NCBI GenBank assembly: GCA_001775395.1
Contig: MEWP01000028.1
Location: 1-39,374, forward strand
Direction: 5' to 3'
DNA length: 39,374 bases
Origin: a candidate division Zixibacteria bacterium RBG_16_53_22
GTDB lineage: Bacteria > Zixibacteria > MSB-5A5 > UBA10806
In this document: one piece after another, positions 28,677-36,658 of the stretch
Position numbering within the stretch: position 1 is the first letter of the stretch
Layout: the number at the start of each line of letters is the position of its first letter
Made by a program: the position numbers and the translations under genes
The notes under the pieces: model-generated
The model's database searches: none
The model's input: only the letters and a program-made list of their open reading frames with translations
What the model was told of the DNA's origin: nothing

Positions 28677-28736
28677 ATGCAGACATCTCGCAAAGAACGC
28701 TGGACTAGTTGTCAATTATCCAAAGGGGATAATTGA
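28677..28736 (+). CDS. 19-codon leader peptide before the tail terminator gene
   Basis: ATG 28677 with AGGTGA upstream reads MQTSRKERWTSCQLSKGDN and stops with TGA just before ATG 28737. Its end matches the leader at 23699-23743. A second frame, ATG 28645 to TGA 28740, covers the same DNA with 31 codons, so which one is used is uncertain. Confidence 0.45.
   Translation: MQTSRKERWTSCQLSKGDN
28713..28735 (+). promoter_or_regulatory. Hairpin covering the ribosome-binding site of 28737
   Basis: CAATTATCC (28713-28721) pairs perfectly with GGATAATTG (28727-28735), loop AAAGG. The SD AAGGGG sits in the loop and 3' arm before ATG 28737. Near copy of 23720-23742. Confidence 0.75.
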
Positions 28737-29150
28737 ATGAGCATCCTGACGTCCGCCATCTCCGAGAGGTTAGCCCAGGATGCGACGCTGACTGGATTGC
28801 TGGCGACCTATAAAGGGTCACCGGCGGTCTTCACGACCGACCCGGCGCCTGGCGACACAGAGCTGCCTTACATCGTGACGGCCGGGGAAGTGGCGCAGGT
28901 GCCATTCGACACGAAGACCACGCGAGGGCGGGACCTGATGCGGGACGTGCGCTGCTACGCCAAGGCGGACGGGTCGGCAGTGGTGATCGAGACCATCGCC
29001 GAGCGGGTGCGTTTTTTGCTCCATAGGCATAAGCTGGTGATCAACGGATACCAGACTATCGTTTCAAATTGTGCAGGACCGATCGTGGCAGATGAAAAAG
29101 ACTTCTACGGTCGGATCATAAGTGTGAGCTTAATAGCTCAGGAGGTATAA
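28737..29150 (+). CDS. Tail terminator / completion protein (DUF3168-like)
   Basis: 137 residues. ISERLAQDATLTGLLATYKGSPAVFTTDPAPGDTELPYIV, then DVRCYAKADGSAVVIETIAERVRFLLHRHKLVINGYQTI, is the pattern of the DUF3168/tail completion family that caps the tail tube end. Its position between gp10-like and tail tube genes is standard. Translation is likely tuned by the hairpin directly before the start. Confidence 0.82.
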   Translation: MSILTSAISERLAQDATLTGLLATYKGSPAVFTTDPAPGDTELPYIVTAGEVAQVPFDTKTTRGRDLMRDVRCYAKADGSAVVIETIAERVRFLLHRHKLVINGYQTIVSNCAGPIVADEKDFYGRIISVSLIAQEV

Positions 29151-29154
29151 AGCA

Positions 29155-29562
29155 ATGGCAATGAATGGAACAGATCTACTTATTTTGGTAAACACCGGGA
29201 CGCCGGAAGTGCCGGCTTACTCGGTGGTAGGCAGCCAGCGGGATGCAAAGCTGGACGAAGCCACGGCCACCGTCGACGTATCATCCAAGGACAGCCGCGC
29301 TCAGCGGGTGCTGCCCGGGCGATATTCATCAACGCTCACCCTGGATGCGCTATATGTGCCGGATGACGCGGCTTACCAGGCACTCCAGAATGCCAACCGG
29401 GATGGGGAGCTGATCCTGGTGGCGCGGGAGGAAAACGAGATCGTGATCGAGACAGCCCTGGCGAAGATCGACACGATGAGCTCGTCATACCCTGACCAGG
29501 GCGAATCAACCATCTCCATCACCTTCACCATCGACGGGTTCTGGACAGAGGTAGGCAGCTAA
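29155..29562 (+). CDS. Major tail tube protein
   Basis: 135 residues, strong AGGAGG upstream. NGTDLLILVNTGTPEVPAYSVVGSQRDAKLDEATATVDVSSKDSRAQRVLPG, then STLTLDALYVPDDAAYQALQNA and STISITFTIDG, fit the TP901-1-type tail tube fold (beta barrel plus one helix). Hexamer rings of it form the tail tube. It is followed by the chaperone pair with the programmed frameshift, which confirms the assignment. Confidence 0.88.
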   Translation: MAMNGTDLLILVNTGTPEVPAYSVVGSQRDAKLDEATATVDVSSKDSRAQRVLPGRYSSTLTLDALYVPDDAAYQALQNANRDGELILVAREENEIVIETALAKIDTMSSSYPDQGESTISITFTIDGFWTEVGS

Positions 29563-29930
29563 TGGGGGCGCGGGGCGAGGGCGTTATCCATTGCAAGAAT
29601 AAAGACATCAACCTGCTGTTCACCAACCGGGCACTGCTCAGCGCCGAAAAGCAGATGGGCAAGGGGATCCTGGAGGTGTCTCAGGGTTTCATCGGCGGAT
29701 CGAGCGGTCTCACCGAGCTAGTGGCGCTGCTGCGCTGCGGGATGGAGGCGGCCAACCAGGAAGCTCGCAGGGGTTCCAGACCGGTCTCTAACAACGATGC
29801 CCTGGACATCATCGACGAGGTGGGCTTTACGACAGCGATCGAGCCGGTGATGACGGCGGTGGCGGCAGTGATCAGCTATAAGCCCGATGAAGATGGTAGC
29901 GCTCCGGAGGACGATTCGGACCCAAACTGA
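29562..29930 (+). CDS. Tail assembly chaperone, zero-frame product (gpG-like)
   Basis: 122 residues. Begins at ATG 29562, overlapping the tail tube stop. Beta-rich start (GVIHCKNKDINLLFTNRALLSAEKQMGKGIL) and helices (LTELVALLRCGMEAANQEAR, DIIDEVGFTTAIEPVMTAVAAVISYK) are typical of phage tail chaperones. The tail is acidic (DEDGSAPEDDSDPN). The stop codon follows directly after the slippery heptamer, so a share of ribosomes shift to -1 and make the longer protein. The chaperone coats the tape measure during tail assembly. Confidence 0.85.
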   Translation: MGARGEGVIHCKNKDINLLFTNRALLSAEKQMGKGILEVSQGFIGGSSGLTELVALLRCGMEAANQEARRGSRPVSNNDALDIIDEVGFTTAIEPVMTAVAAVISYKPDEDGSAPEDDSDPN

Positions 29931-29962
29931 AGCAGGAGCCCCTCGATTTTGAGGAGCTCCTG
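29921..29962 (+). promoter_or_regulatory. Programmed -1 ribosomal frameshift site
   Basis: Slippery heptamer C CCA AAC (29921-29927) in the chaperone frame is followed at once by TGA 29928-29930. A stem-loop begins 5 nt after the heptamer: CAGGAGC (29933-29939) with GCTCCTG (29956-29962), then inner CCTC with GAGG and loop GATTTT. After the shift the frame reads CCC AAA CTG and stays open to 30262. This is the lambda G/GT design. Confidence 0.92.
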
Positions 29963-30262
29963 AAGCAGGCGCTGCGCAGCGGGATCGGCGTGATTGAATT
30001 TTGGAAGATGACGCCCAAGGAGACGTACATGGCCATCGAAGCATCCATCTTGCGGGACGAACGGCAGCAGAGGCAGAACATCATCCAGGCCTGGCAGATG
30101 GCAGTATTGATGCGCGCCAAGCGCATACCGTCGCTCAAGCAGCTGCTGGACCCCAAGCCTGCCAAGCCATTGCGCGGGAAAGAGCTGGAGGAGCGGCGGC
30201 GTGAATTCAGGCAAATGACGAAAAACTTAGATATGAGCAAGCTGATGCCGAAGAAGAAATAG
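29928..30262 (+). CDS. Tail assembly chaperone, -1 frame extension (gpT-like part of gpGT)
   Basis: This open frame is entered by the -1 shift at 29921-29927; it has no credible own start (GTG 29990 lacks a site). It adds about 111 residues to the zero-frame protein, for a fusion of about 233 residues. The sequence FEELLKQALRSGIGVIEFWKMTPKETYMAIEASILRDE, then AWQMAVLMRAKRIPSLKQLL, is the T-domain pattern (FW.MTP.E......), known to bind the tape measure. The end is highly basic (RREFRQMTKNLDMSKLMPKKK). It directly precedes the tape measure gene. Confidence 0.88.
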
Positions 30263-30270
30263 GGTAAACG

Positions 30271-32352
30271 ATGGGCACAGAGCTGGGTGAAGCAAAAATT
30301 CCGATCCGGGCGACGCTGGATAAGCTAGACGGCGACCTGAACTCTGCACGCGGCAAGGTTGAGAGGATGCTGGACGGGGTCAAACGCAGTGTACAGAGCC
30401 TGGGCACGATTGCCCTGGGCGGGTTGGGGGTTGCTCTGACAGCGGTTGGCGGTGTCTTTGCGTTCGCCGCTAAGCGAGCCATCGAGATGAACTCGACCCT
30501 GGAGACCTCCACGCTCCAATTCGAGACCCTGATGGGGGATGCGGACCGGGCCAGGGAGCACGTAGCATCTTTATTCGAGTTTGCCAAGAAGACCCCCTTC
30601 GAGACCGGTCCGATCATCGAAGCTTCGAGATTACTGCGTACCTTCGGCGGGGATGCGCTTGATACGGAAGACAACCTGCGGTTGATCGGGGATGCGGCGG
30701 CGGCGACCAACGCGCCTATCGACGAGCTGGGCTTCTGGACAGGGCGGTTGTTCTCGCAATTACAGGCCGGGAAGCCATTCGGAGAGGCAGCAGCCAGGCT
30801 GAGCGAGCTGGCGGTGATATCCCCCCAGGCGCGGGCGCAGATGGAGGAGCTGCAAGCAGCGGGGGCCTCAGCGGACGAAGTGTGGGCGGCCTTCACCGGA
30901 GACCTGGGGCGGTTCTCAGGGGCGATGGAGAAACAGGCCAGTACCTGGAAGGGACTGACATCGACCATAAAAGATGCCATCGACCTGACTATCGCCAAGG
31001 CGCTGAAACCATTCTTCGAGCTGGCGGAACAAGGGTTGGCGGGTCTGATCGACTGGCTTTCCAGCCCGGAGATCGAAGCGGCGATCGACAATTTGACGGT
31101 ATTCTTCGAAAACTTATTTGGCAGCATCGCAAAATTCCCGGCATTATTGGAGGAGGGGTTCACACCGCTGGAGGCTTTCGGCGAGATATTGAAGATGCTC
31201 CTACCTCCGGAGATGGTCCCCACCATCGACAACATCGTGGCGGGGATACAGGGTTTCATCGACACGGCGACCACGGCGATCAAGCCGATCGTCGAATTCA
31301 TCACCCAATTTGTGACCTGGAAGGACGTGGCATTGGCATTGGCGATCGCCATCGCATCGGTGGTGCTGCCGATCATCGGGAGCATCGCGTCGACCATGCT
31401 ACCGATCATTGCGGTGGGTGCATTGCTTATAGCCGGGATAGCGCTGCTCCGGACCGCCTGGGAGACCGATTGGGGCGGCATCCGCACCAGCCTGACGAGC
31501 TGGTGGAACGAAACCGGCAGCCCGATCTTCACGCTATTGAAGGAGTGGCTGGCGGTCAACATCCCGGTGGCCATCCAGATCCTATCCGATTTCTGGACCA
31601 ATACGCTGCAGCCGGCCATCCAAACAGTCTGGGCTTGGATAAGCGGGACACTTATTCCATTCCTTAGTGACACACTCTTTCCCTGGCTGCAGGAGAAGAT
31701 TCCGGCCGCGATCCAGACGCTTTCCGACTTCTGGACCAATACTTTACAACCGGCTCTACAAGATGTCTGGGATTTTCTGGATACCAAGATCATTCCCGTT
31801 TGGCAGGCAGTTATCGATATATTGGGTCCACTTGGCGAGGTAACGATCACGGTCCTGGCCGCCTTCTGGCAAAACGTCTTATTACCGGCGCTCACCGATG
31901 TCTATAACTTCCTGAACGAGCACCTCACTCCGGCGTTTACCTGGCTGAAAGATAACGTGATTGGTCCACTTGGAACAGCCATCATCGATCTTCGTAATCG
32001 AGCATTAGCCTGGCTATTAACCGCACTTGAGAATATCAAAAATTTCCTGGATAACTTCGAACTTCCGGACTGGCTCCAGTCACACAGCCCCACGCCCTTC
32101 GAGGTTGGGCTGTTAGGAATAACGAACCAACTGGAAGACCTGGACCGGGTGATGAGCCAGAGCATGCTGTTCAACCCATCACGGTTGAATGTGGGAGGCT
32201 TACTGCCAATGATGGCGATGGCAGGAGTGGAGGGAAGTGACCGCGACACACGACCCAGCTACAGCTCGACGACGACGATCTACACCAGCCGTGACCCGAT
32301 GAGGATTTTACGTGCATCCCGGCATCTGGATAAACTGGGAGAAACACTATGA
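30271..32352 (+). CDS. Tape measure protein
   Basis: 693 residues. The start FRATLDKLDG-like helix (RATLDKLDGDLNSARGKVERM) and ALGGLGVALTAVGGVFAFAAKRAIEM, LETSTLQFETLMGDADRAREHVASLFEFAKKTPFE are the conserved N-terminal of phage tape measures. Several hydrophobic stretches (about 360-400) and Trp-spaced repeats (LSDFWTNTLQPAIQTVWAWI, repeated as LSDFWTNTLQPALQDVWDFL) follow. With about 0.15 nm per residue the tail would be near 100 nm, an estimate from the family rule. A long minus-strand open frame covers the same DNA but has no site and is a shadow. Confidence 0.88.
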   Translation: MGTELGEAKIPIRATLDKLDGDLNSARGKVERMLDGVKRSVQSLGTIALGGLGVALTAVGGVFAFAAKRAIEMNSTLETSTLQFETLMGDADRAREHVASLFEFAKKTPFETGPIIEASRLLRTFGGDALDTEDNLRLIGDAAAATNAPIDELGFWTGRLFSQLQAGKPFGEAAARLSELAVISPQARAQMEELQAAGASADEVWAAFTGDLGRFSGAMEKQASTWKGLTSTIKDAIDLTIAKALKPFFELAEQGLAGLIDWLSSPEIEAAIDNLTVFFENLFGSIAKFPALLEEGFTPLEAFGEILKMLLPPEMVPTIDNIVAGIQGFIDTATTAIKPIVEFITQFVTWKDVALALAIAIASVVLPIIGSIASTMLPIIAVGALLIAGIALLRTAWETDWGGIRTSLTSWWNETGSPIFTLLKEWLAVNIPVAIQILSDFWTNTLQPAIQTVWAWISGTLIPFLSDTLFPWLQEKIPAAIQTLSDFWTNTLQPALQDVWDFLDTKIIPVWQAVIDILGPLGEVTITVLAAFWQNVLLPALTDVYNFLNEHLTPAFTWLKDNVIGPLGTAIIDLRNRALAWLLTALENIKNFLDNFELPDWLQSHSPTPFEVGLLGITNQLEDLDRVMSQSMLFNPSRLNVGGLLPMMAMAGVEGSDRDTRPSYSSTTTIYTSRDPMRILRASRHLDKLGETL

Positions 32353-33302
32353 GCGGAATCAAAACCGTGGGCCTTATAGTGAACGTGGCAGGTGAATCGT
32401 ACGACCTCAACGATGGCGATGAGATCCGCTTGCTGGATTACGACCTGGGGACTGCTCCGGTGCGGAGGCTGGCACAGCGGGCGCCGGCGCAATTGGGCGA
32501 TACGGACCTGGGATGGAGGATGGACCCGCGCTTCGTCGACCTGTTCTGGACGATTCGGGGGGTGGACGTGGATGCATATAGGGATCTGCGCGAGCGCTTT
32601 TTGATCGCCTTCCAGCCGCGCGACGAGGATGCGGCGCAGCTGGTGTTCGATTTTGGATCCAAGGTGCGGGCGCTGGACGTGAACCTGGATGGCGAGCTGA
32701 ACTGGACGAACAGGGTGGAGAAGATCGAGCGGGTGAGCGGGGTGTTCAAAGCCTCCGACCCGCGATTGTACGACCCTGAGGTGCATACCATCTTATTTTC
32801 CCTGGAAGCTTCGGGCGTGGCGACCACAGGCTGGGCGATCCCGTGGCCGATCCCGTGGCCGATCGGGACGGACGTGCTCAACATGGGGGTCAAGTTCTCG
32901 TATGCAGGTAACAGCAGGCTGGGAGCGCCAGAATACCCGGTAATGCGCATCTTCGGGCCGATCACCGGACCGATCCTCACCAACGATACGACCGAGGAAG
33001 TGATTGATCTTACGGATAACGGAGGGCTGGTGCTGGCAGATGCGAGCGAGTGGGTGGAGATCGACCTGGCCAGCCCACCCAGGAGGGACGCCAAGACGAT
33101 CAGAGACCAGGATGGGAACAGCATGGACCAATACCTGACAACCGCCAGCGACCTGGCGACCTGGCATTTAGCGCCGGCGGGTGAGAGGTTGCCGGCGGGT
33201 AACTATTGCACAGGGCTCAATGTGGTCCGATTGTATGGGACAGGCGTTACCAAAGATACGATGGCGACACTGAATTACTATCATCGATATTGGGGAGTTT
33301 AG
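32349..33302 (+). CDS. Distal tail protein (Dit-like)
   Basis: 317 residues overlapping the tape measure stop by ATGA. ESYDLNDGDEIRLLDYDLGTAPVRRLAQRAPAQLGDTDLGW, then RERFLIAFQPRDEDAAQLVFDFGSKVRALDVNLDGELNWTN, look like the N-terminal ring domain of Dit proteins (first gene after tape measure). The C-terminal half is beta-rich (EYPVMRIFGPITGPILTNDTTEEVIDLT) like the galectin-type Dit extension. A PWPIPWPIG direct repeat near residue 165 is odd but short. Confidence 0.72.
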   Translation: MSGIKTVGLIVNVAGESYDLNDGDEIRLLDYDLGTAPVRRLAQRAPAQLGDTDLGWRMDPRFVDLFWTIRGVDVDAYRDLRERFLIAFQPRDEDAAQLVFDFGSKVRALDVNLDGELNWTNRVEKIERVSGVFKASDPRLYDPEVHTILFSLEASGVATTGWAIPWPIPWPIGTDVLNMGVKFSYAGNSRLGAPEYPVMRIFGPITGPILTNDTTEEVIDLTDNGGLVLADASEWVEIDLASPPRRDAKTIRDQDGNSMDQYLTTASDLATWHLAPAGERLPAGNYCTGLNVVRLYGTGVTKDTMATLNYYHRYWGV

Positions 33303-33311
33303 GAGACAGAT

Positions 33312-34226
33312 ATGACCGAAAAATCTTGGCCGTGGAGCACGGTCGCAGGTTTGGGAGATGGAGCATCCGAATTAGGAGAGGCTAATTCAAGGGAGTTCCT
33401 TGCGCTGTATTTTGGCGTGCAGGACCCTAACGTGGAGGGGGTGTGCAAGGGATTGTCGCTCGGTGAATTGGAAGTTTCGGGCGTGGCAACGCCGCTTTCA
33501 GTGGACCGAGGGGCGGCAATCTGCTATGGCTTATACATCAACGACGCCGTCAAGACGCTGGCTGTATCGACGCCTGCATTAGGCACGACCGGCGGGCGGG
33601 TGGTGCTACAGACCAACTGGGCCGGAACGGGCGGGGCTGGGCTGGAAGCGCGTACCAGGCTGGCAGTGATCATGAGCCCGGACGGCAACCCGGCCATCCC
33701 GGCGCTGACCCAGGCATTTGGGACGACCTGGGAGATCAGCCTGGCGACCTTCACCATCACGACCGGTGGGGTGATCACGGTGACCGACGACCGGACCTTC
33801 AGACGCCCGACAACGCTTACGATGACTGATGACATCGATGACAATGCCGTGGACGATACGAAAGTTGGCAATCGTGTCGCACAGTTCTACCGACGCCAGG
33901 GAGGTAATGCAACCAACTGGGACACACCGGGATCAACGGATTATACGCCAACTGCCGTAAGGAAGCAGCTTGGTGTAAGAACCCTTGAAATCTTGAGCGG
34001 GAATTATTCCGCCAGCGTGGCAATAACTTTTCCGGTCGCTTTTAGCGTCGTCCCAGCTGTCAAGATTGGTATCCAGGGTATTGCTGGCACAGTCGATGGG
34101 AGATCATTCTTTGGTCATGCATCCGGGTTAACCGCGGCGGGATTCACGCTCATCGCAGCAAGGAGTACAAACCCTGCGTCACAAAACGACGTTACTTTAG
34201 TTTGGGAGGCAACTGGGACCGAGTGA
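33312..34226 (+). CDS. Tail tip protein with H-type-lectin-like C-terminus
   Basis: 304 residues. The N-terminal 190 residues (SWPWSTVAGLGDGASELGEANSREFLALYFG, PLSVDRGAAICYGLYINDA) match the base of phage baseplate upper/short-fibre proteins. The C-terminal 80 residues (TLEILSGNYSASVAITFPVAFSVVPAVKIGIQGIAG, then GHASGLTAAGFTLIAAR) fit an H-type lectin fold (VTFP-x-x-F-x3-P-x-V). Such domains bind sugars, so it could touch the host wall. A coiled trimer linker DDIDDNAVDDTKVGNR joins the two. Confidence 0.68.
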   Translation: MTEKSWPWSTVAGLGDGASELGEANSREFLALYFGVQDPNVEGVCKGLSLGELEVSGVATPLSVDRGAAICYGLYINDAVKTLAVSTPALGTTGGRVVLQTNWAGTGGAGLEARTRLAVIMSPDGNPAIPALTQAFGTTWEISLATFTITTGGVITVTDDRTFRRPTTLTMTDDIDDNAVDDTKVGNRVAQFYRRQGGNATNWDTPGSTDYTPTAVRKQLGVRTLEILSGNYSASVAITFPVAFSVVPAVKIGIQGIAGTVDGRSFFGHASGLTAAGFTLIAARSTNPASQNDVTLVWEATGTE

Positions 34227-34233
34227 GCGATGT

Positions 34234-35403
34234 ATGAGCTATGAATTACACTTACGCCAATACGACCGCACCGGTGTGCTTAAAAAAGCGGTGCTCCAGC
34301 CGTTGTGGGCGCGCTATAGCGAGAGCGTGGATGGCCAGGAACCCCTGGTGTTCGCGCTCAACTACGAGAGCGAAGCGGCGGTCGACTTCGACGAGTTCGA
34401 CATCCTGCAGGTGATGATCCGCAACAAGGAGCTGGGCATCCAGGATGTGGATGGGGGCTTCGTAGGGGCGTTCGTGGGGCTCCTGCGGGACTGGGACATC
34501 GAGACGGACGAGGACGGGCTGACATTCATCCAATTCAAAGCGCCGAACGAGAAGCACATCTTGAGCTGGAGATCGGTGCTATGGTATACGGGCGTGGCCA
34601 ACCGCAGCACGTTCAGCAACGTGCCGGCCGAGACGATCATGAAGACGTTGGTGCAGTACAATTTCACGGCAGATGCGAGCGTGGCGAACGACAGGCTGAG
34701 GGAAGGGAACCTCTCGACCGGCATGGGCATCGATATTACGATCGCAGCGGACCTGGCACGCGGGAACAACCTGAGCAGAGCTTTCATGGGGGGGAATATT
34801 TTACCCATCATGCAAAGATTGGCTGAGCAGGCAGGGGGAGATTTCTCGCTCACCTGGCAGGGAGGCAATGATTGGGAATTCGAATATCACCCAGGGCAGT
34901 TGGGGACCGATAAATCGACGGGCAGCGAGCGGGTGCTGTTCTCGATTTTAAACAATACGATGCGAAACCCGCGCCTGGTGAGGAAAGGCGCCCGGGCAAC
35001 GGCGGCGATCTCGGGCGGCCAGGGAGAGGGGTTAGCGAGGGCTATGACGGAGGTGGAGGGAGCGGACTACGCGCTCGATTACGACCTGGAGACGTTCGTG
35101 GATGCGCGGCGTGAAGCGACCGAGGAGGGGCGGATCTTCAAAGGATTGGAACAGCTGGAGCCGATGGGGATATCCGCAGAGCTTACCTTCGACGTGCTGC
35201 AGACCGGCAACCAATTCTATTCACCGGTGGCAGTGACCGGGCGGAAGACGTACCGGGCGGGGAACCTGGTGACAGCGGTGTATGCGGGGGTGGAGCAGGT
35301 GCGGAAGATCGAGCGGGTGGAGGTGGAGTGGAAGGTTCCGAGCAACGAAGATGCATTCCAGGTTTCGCTCACGACCAAAGAGGTGATCTATGGTGGATCA
35401 TGA
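34234..35403 (+). CDS. ReqiPepy6 Gp37-like baseplate/tail-hub protein
   Basis: 389 residues. The first residues YELHLRQYDRTGVLKKAVLQPLWARYSESVDGQEPLVF, then FVGLLRDWDIETDEDGLTFIQFKAPNEKHILSWRSVLWYTG and ETIMKTLVQYN, are the layout of the siphovirus ReqiPepy6 Gp37-like family. The middle (ILPIMQRLAEQAGGDFSLTW) and the end (VTGRKTYRAGNLVTAVYAGVEQVRKIERVEVEW) also fit. The protein is the tail hub equivalent of gp27/Tal, closing the tube. No lysin domain is fused to it here. Confidence 0.85.
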   Translation: MSYELHLRQYDRTGVLKKAVLQPLWARYSESVDGQEPLVFALNYESEAAVDFDEFDILQVMIRNKELGIQDVDGGFVGAFVGLLRDWDIETDEDGLTFIQFKAPNEKHILSWRSVLWYTGVANRSTFSNVPAETIMKTLVQYNFTADASVANDRLREGNLSTGMGIDITIAADLARGNNLSRAFMGGNILPIMQRLAEQAGGDFSLTWQGGNDWEFEYHPGQLGTDKSTGSERVLFSILNNTMRNPRLVRKGARATAAISGGQGEGLARAMTEVEGADYALDYDLETFVDARREATEEGRIFKGLEQLEPMGISAELTFDVLQTGNQFYSPVAVTGRKTYRAGNLVTAVYAGVEQVRKIERVEVEWKVPSNEDAFQVSLTTKEVIYGGS

Positions 35404-36136
35404 CATAGACGACCTGGTAGAAGAACTGATTGAAAAGATTAAAGATCTGAACAGCCGGGTGGGTGAGCTGGAGAAGATGGAGCAGAGCGGAGGGGGCGGG
35501 GGTGGAGGGCATACCATCGAGGATGAAGGCGTGCCTTTGCCTGCCAGGACGAACCTGGATTTTCAAGGTGCGGGTGTGCAGGCGTTGGATGGAGGCGCTG
35601 GTCCTGATAGCACGATTGTCACGATTACAGGAAATGACCAATATGCCATTCACGACAATGTAGCTGCTGAAATTTCAGCCATTGCCAATAAAGCAACTCC
35701 TGTGGGCGCTGACATGGCAGTCATCGAAGATAGCGCGGCAGCGAATATCAAGAAAATGATTTATTTACAGAAGATGTTTGTCAAAATGGTGCATTTTCAG
35801 GTCACAGGACAGCTTGGTGTAGTTGACCAAATTGGGGTATTGCGTTGTTACAACACGTTGGGTCGCAATATGACTATCGAAGAAGTTGAGATTTCAGTCG
35901 GTACTGCACCGACTGGGCAGGCAATCGTCGTAGATATCAACAAAAACGGTGTGACGATTTTCACCAACCAGGCACACAGACCACAGATAGCTGCAGGCGC
36001 TAACGTTGGAACAACCACTGACATAGACGTGCCTGCATGGAACGATGGAGATTACCTGACAATGGACGTTGACCAGACTGGCTCGATAGTCCCTGGGTCA
36101 TATTTGACTTGTATGATTAGAGCGAGGCTGACATGA
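35390..36136 (+). CDS. Tail fibre / receptor-binding protein with coiled coil
   Basis: 248 residues; its start overlaps the previous gene. A short coiled coil (IDDLVEELIEKIKDLNSRVGELEKME) is followed by a Gly7 linker, then the fibre-shaft motif HTIEDEGVPLPARTNLDFQGAGV that recurs in phage fibres. Residues about 125-248 are a beta-sandwich head (MVHFQVTGQLGVVDQIGVLRCYNTLGRNMTIEEVEISVGTAPTGQAIVVDINKNG). This domain order is common in adsorption proteins of siphoviruses. Receptor unknown. Confidence 0.72.
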   Translation: MVDHDIDDLVEELIEKIKDLNSRVGELEKMEQSGGGGGGGHTIEDEGVPLPARTNLDFQGAGVQALDGGAGPDSTIVTITGNDQYAIHDNVAAEISAIANKATPVGADMAVIEDSAAANIKKMIYLQKMFVKMVHFQVTGQLGVVDQIGVLRCYNTLGRNMTIEEVEISVGTAPTGQAIVVDINKNGVTIFTNQAHRPQIAAGANVGTTTDIDVPAWNDGDYLTMDVDQTGSIVPGSYLTCMIRARLT

Positions 36137-36657
36137 AATTATTGCAATACGTTGGTACATTCGACCTGGTTATCCTGCGAGACCAACTGCTCGCAGCCTT
36201 CCCGGCATGGCGAGTGGATTACGGCAACGGCGTGATCATCGAATATTTCGGGATGGCTTATGATGAGACAAATAGTATCCTGACTTTGATGGTGCCCAAT
36301 GACGCTGATGAGCAGATGGTACAGCAGGTCATCGACGGGCACGACCCGTCGGCGCAGCTTTACTTGCCTCTCAGCTGGCAGGATATATTGGGTGCAAGAC
36401 AAGCGTTTCTAAATCTTCCAAACTGGGCGACCTGGACGCCAGAGGAAGCAGAAGCATTTGTAAATGCAGATATTCTTAGTGGGATGACGAAAGTGGAAAT
36501 CGAAGGCTGGATAGAGACAAACGTTACTAACTTGGATACAGCAAAGACCGCACTAAAGTTGGTGGGTGGTGAAATAGTAGATTTACGGCTTATCTGCTCG
36601 AAGATGGCTTATTCAATTATGTTATTAAGAAACGTTGCGATACGAAGGAGAGTGTAA
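36133..36657 (+). CDS. Unknown tail-tip or chaperone protein
   Basis: 174 residues, overlapping the previous stop by four bases. The N-terminal half (LLQYVGTFDLVILRDQLLAAFPAWRVDYGNGVIIEYFGMAYDET) looks alpha/beta and the C-terminal half is helical (TPEEAEAFVNADILSGMTKVEIEGWIETNVTNLDTAKTALKLVGGEIVDLRLICSKMA). Small proteins after fibre genes often act as fibre chaperones; this is a guess from position. No domain recognised. Confidence 0.6.
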   Translation: MKLLQYVGTFDLVILRDQLLAAFPAWRVDYGNGVIIEYFGMAYDETNSILTLMVPNDADEQMVQQVIDGHDPSAQLYLPLSWQDILGARQAFLNLPNWATWTPEEAEAFVNADILSGMTKVEIEGWIETNVTNLDTAKTALKLVGGEIVDLRLICSKMAYSIMLLRNVAIRRRV

Positions 36658-36658
36658 T

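Noticed and set aside
30207-31895. Long minus-strand gene opposite the tape measure
   Set aside because: Low-complexity Ser/Ala/Pro composition, no ribosome site, antiparallel to a well-supported gene in a plus-strand operon; a codon-bias shadow.
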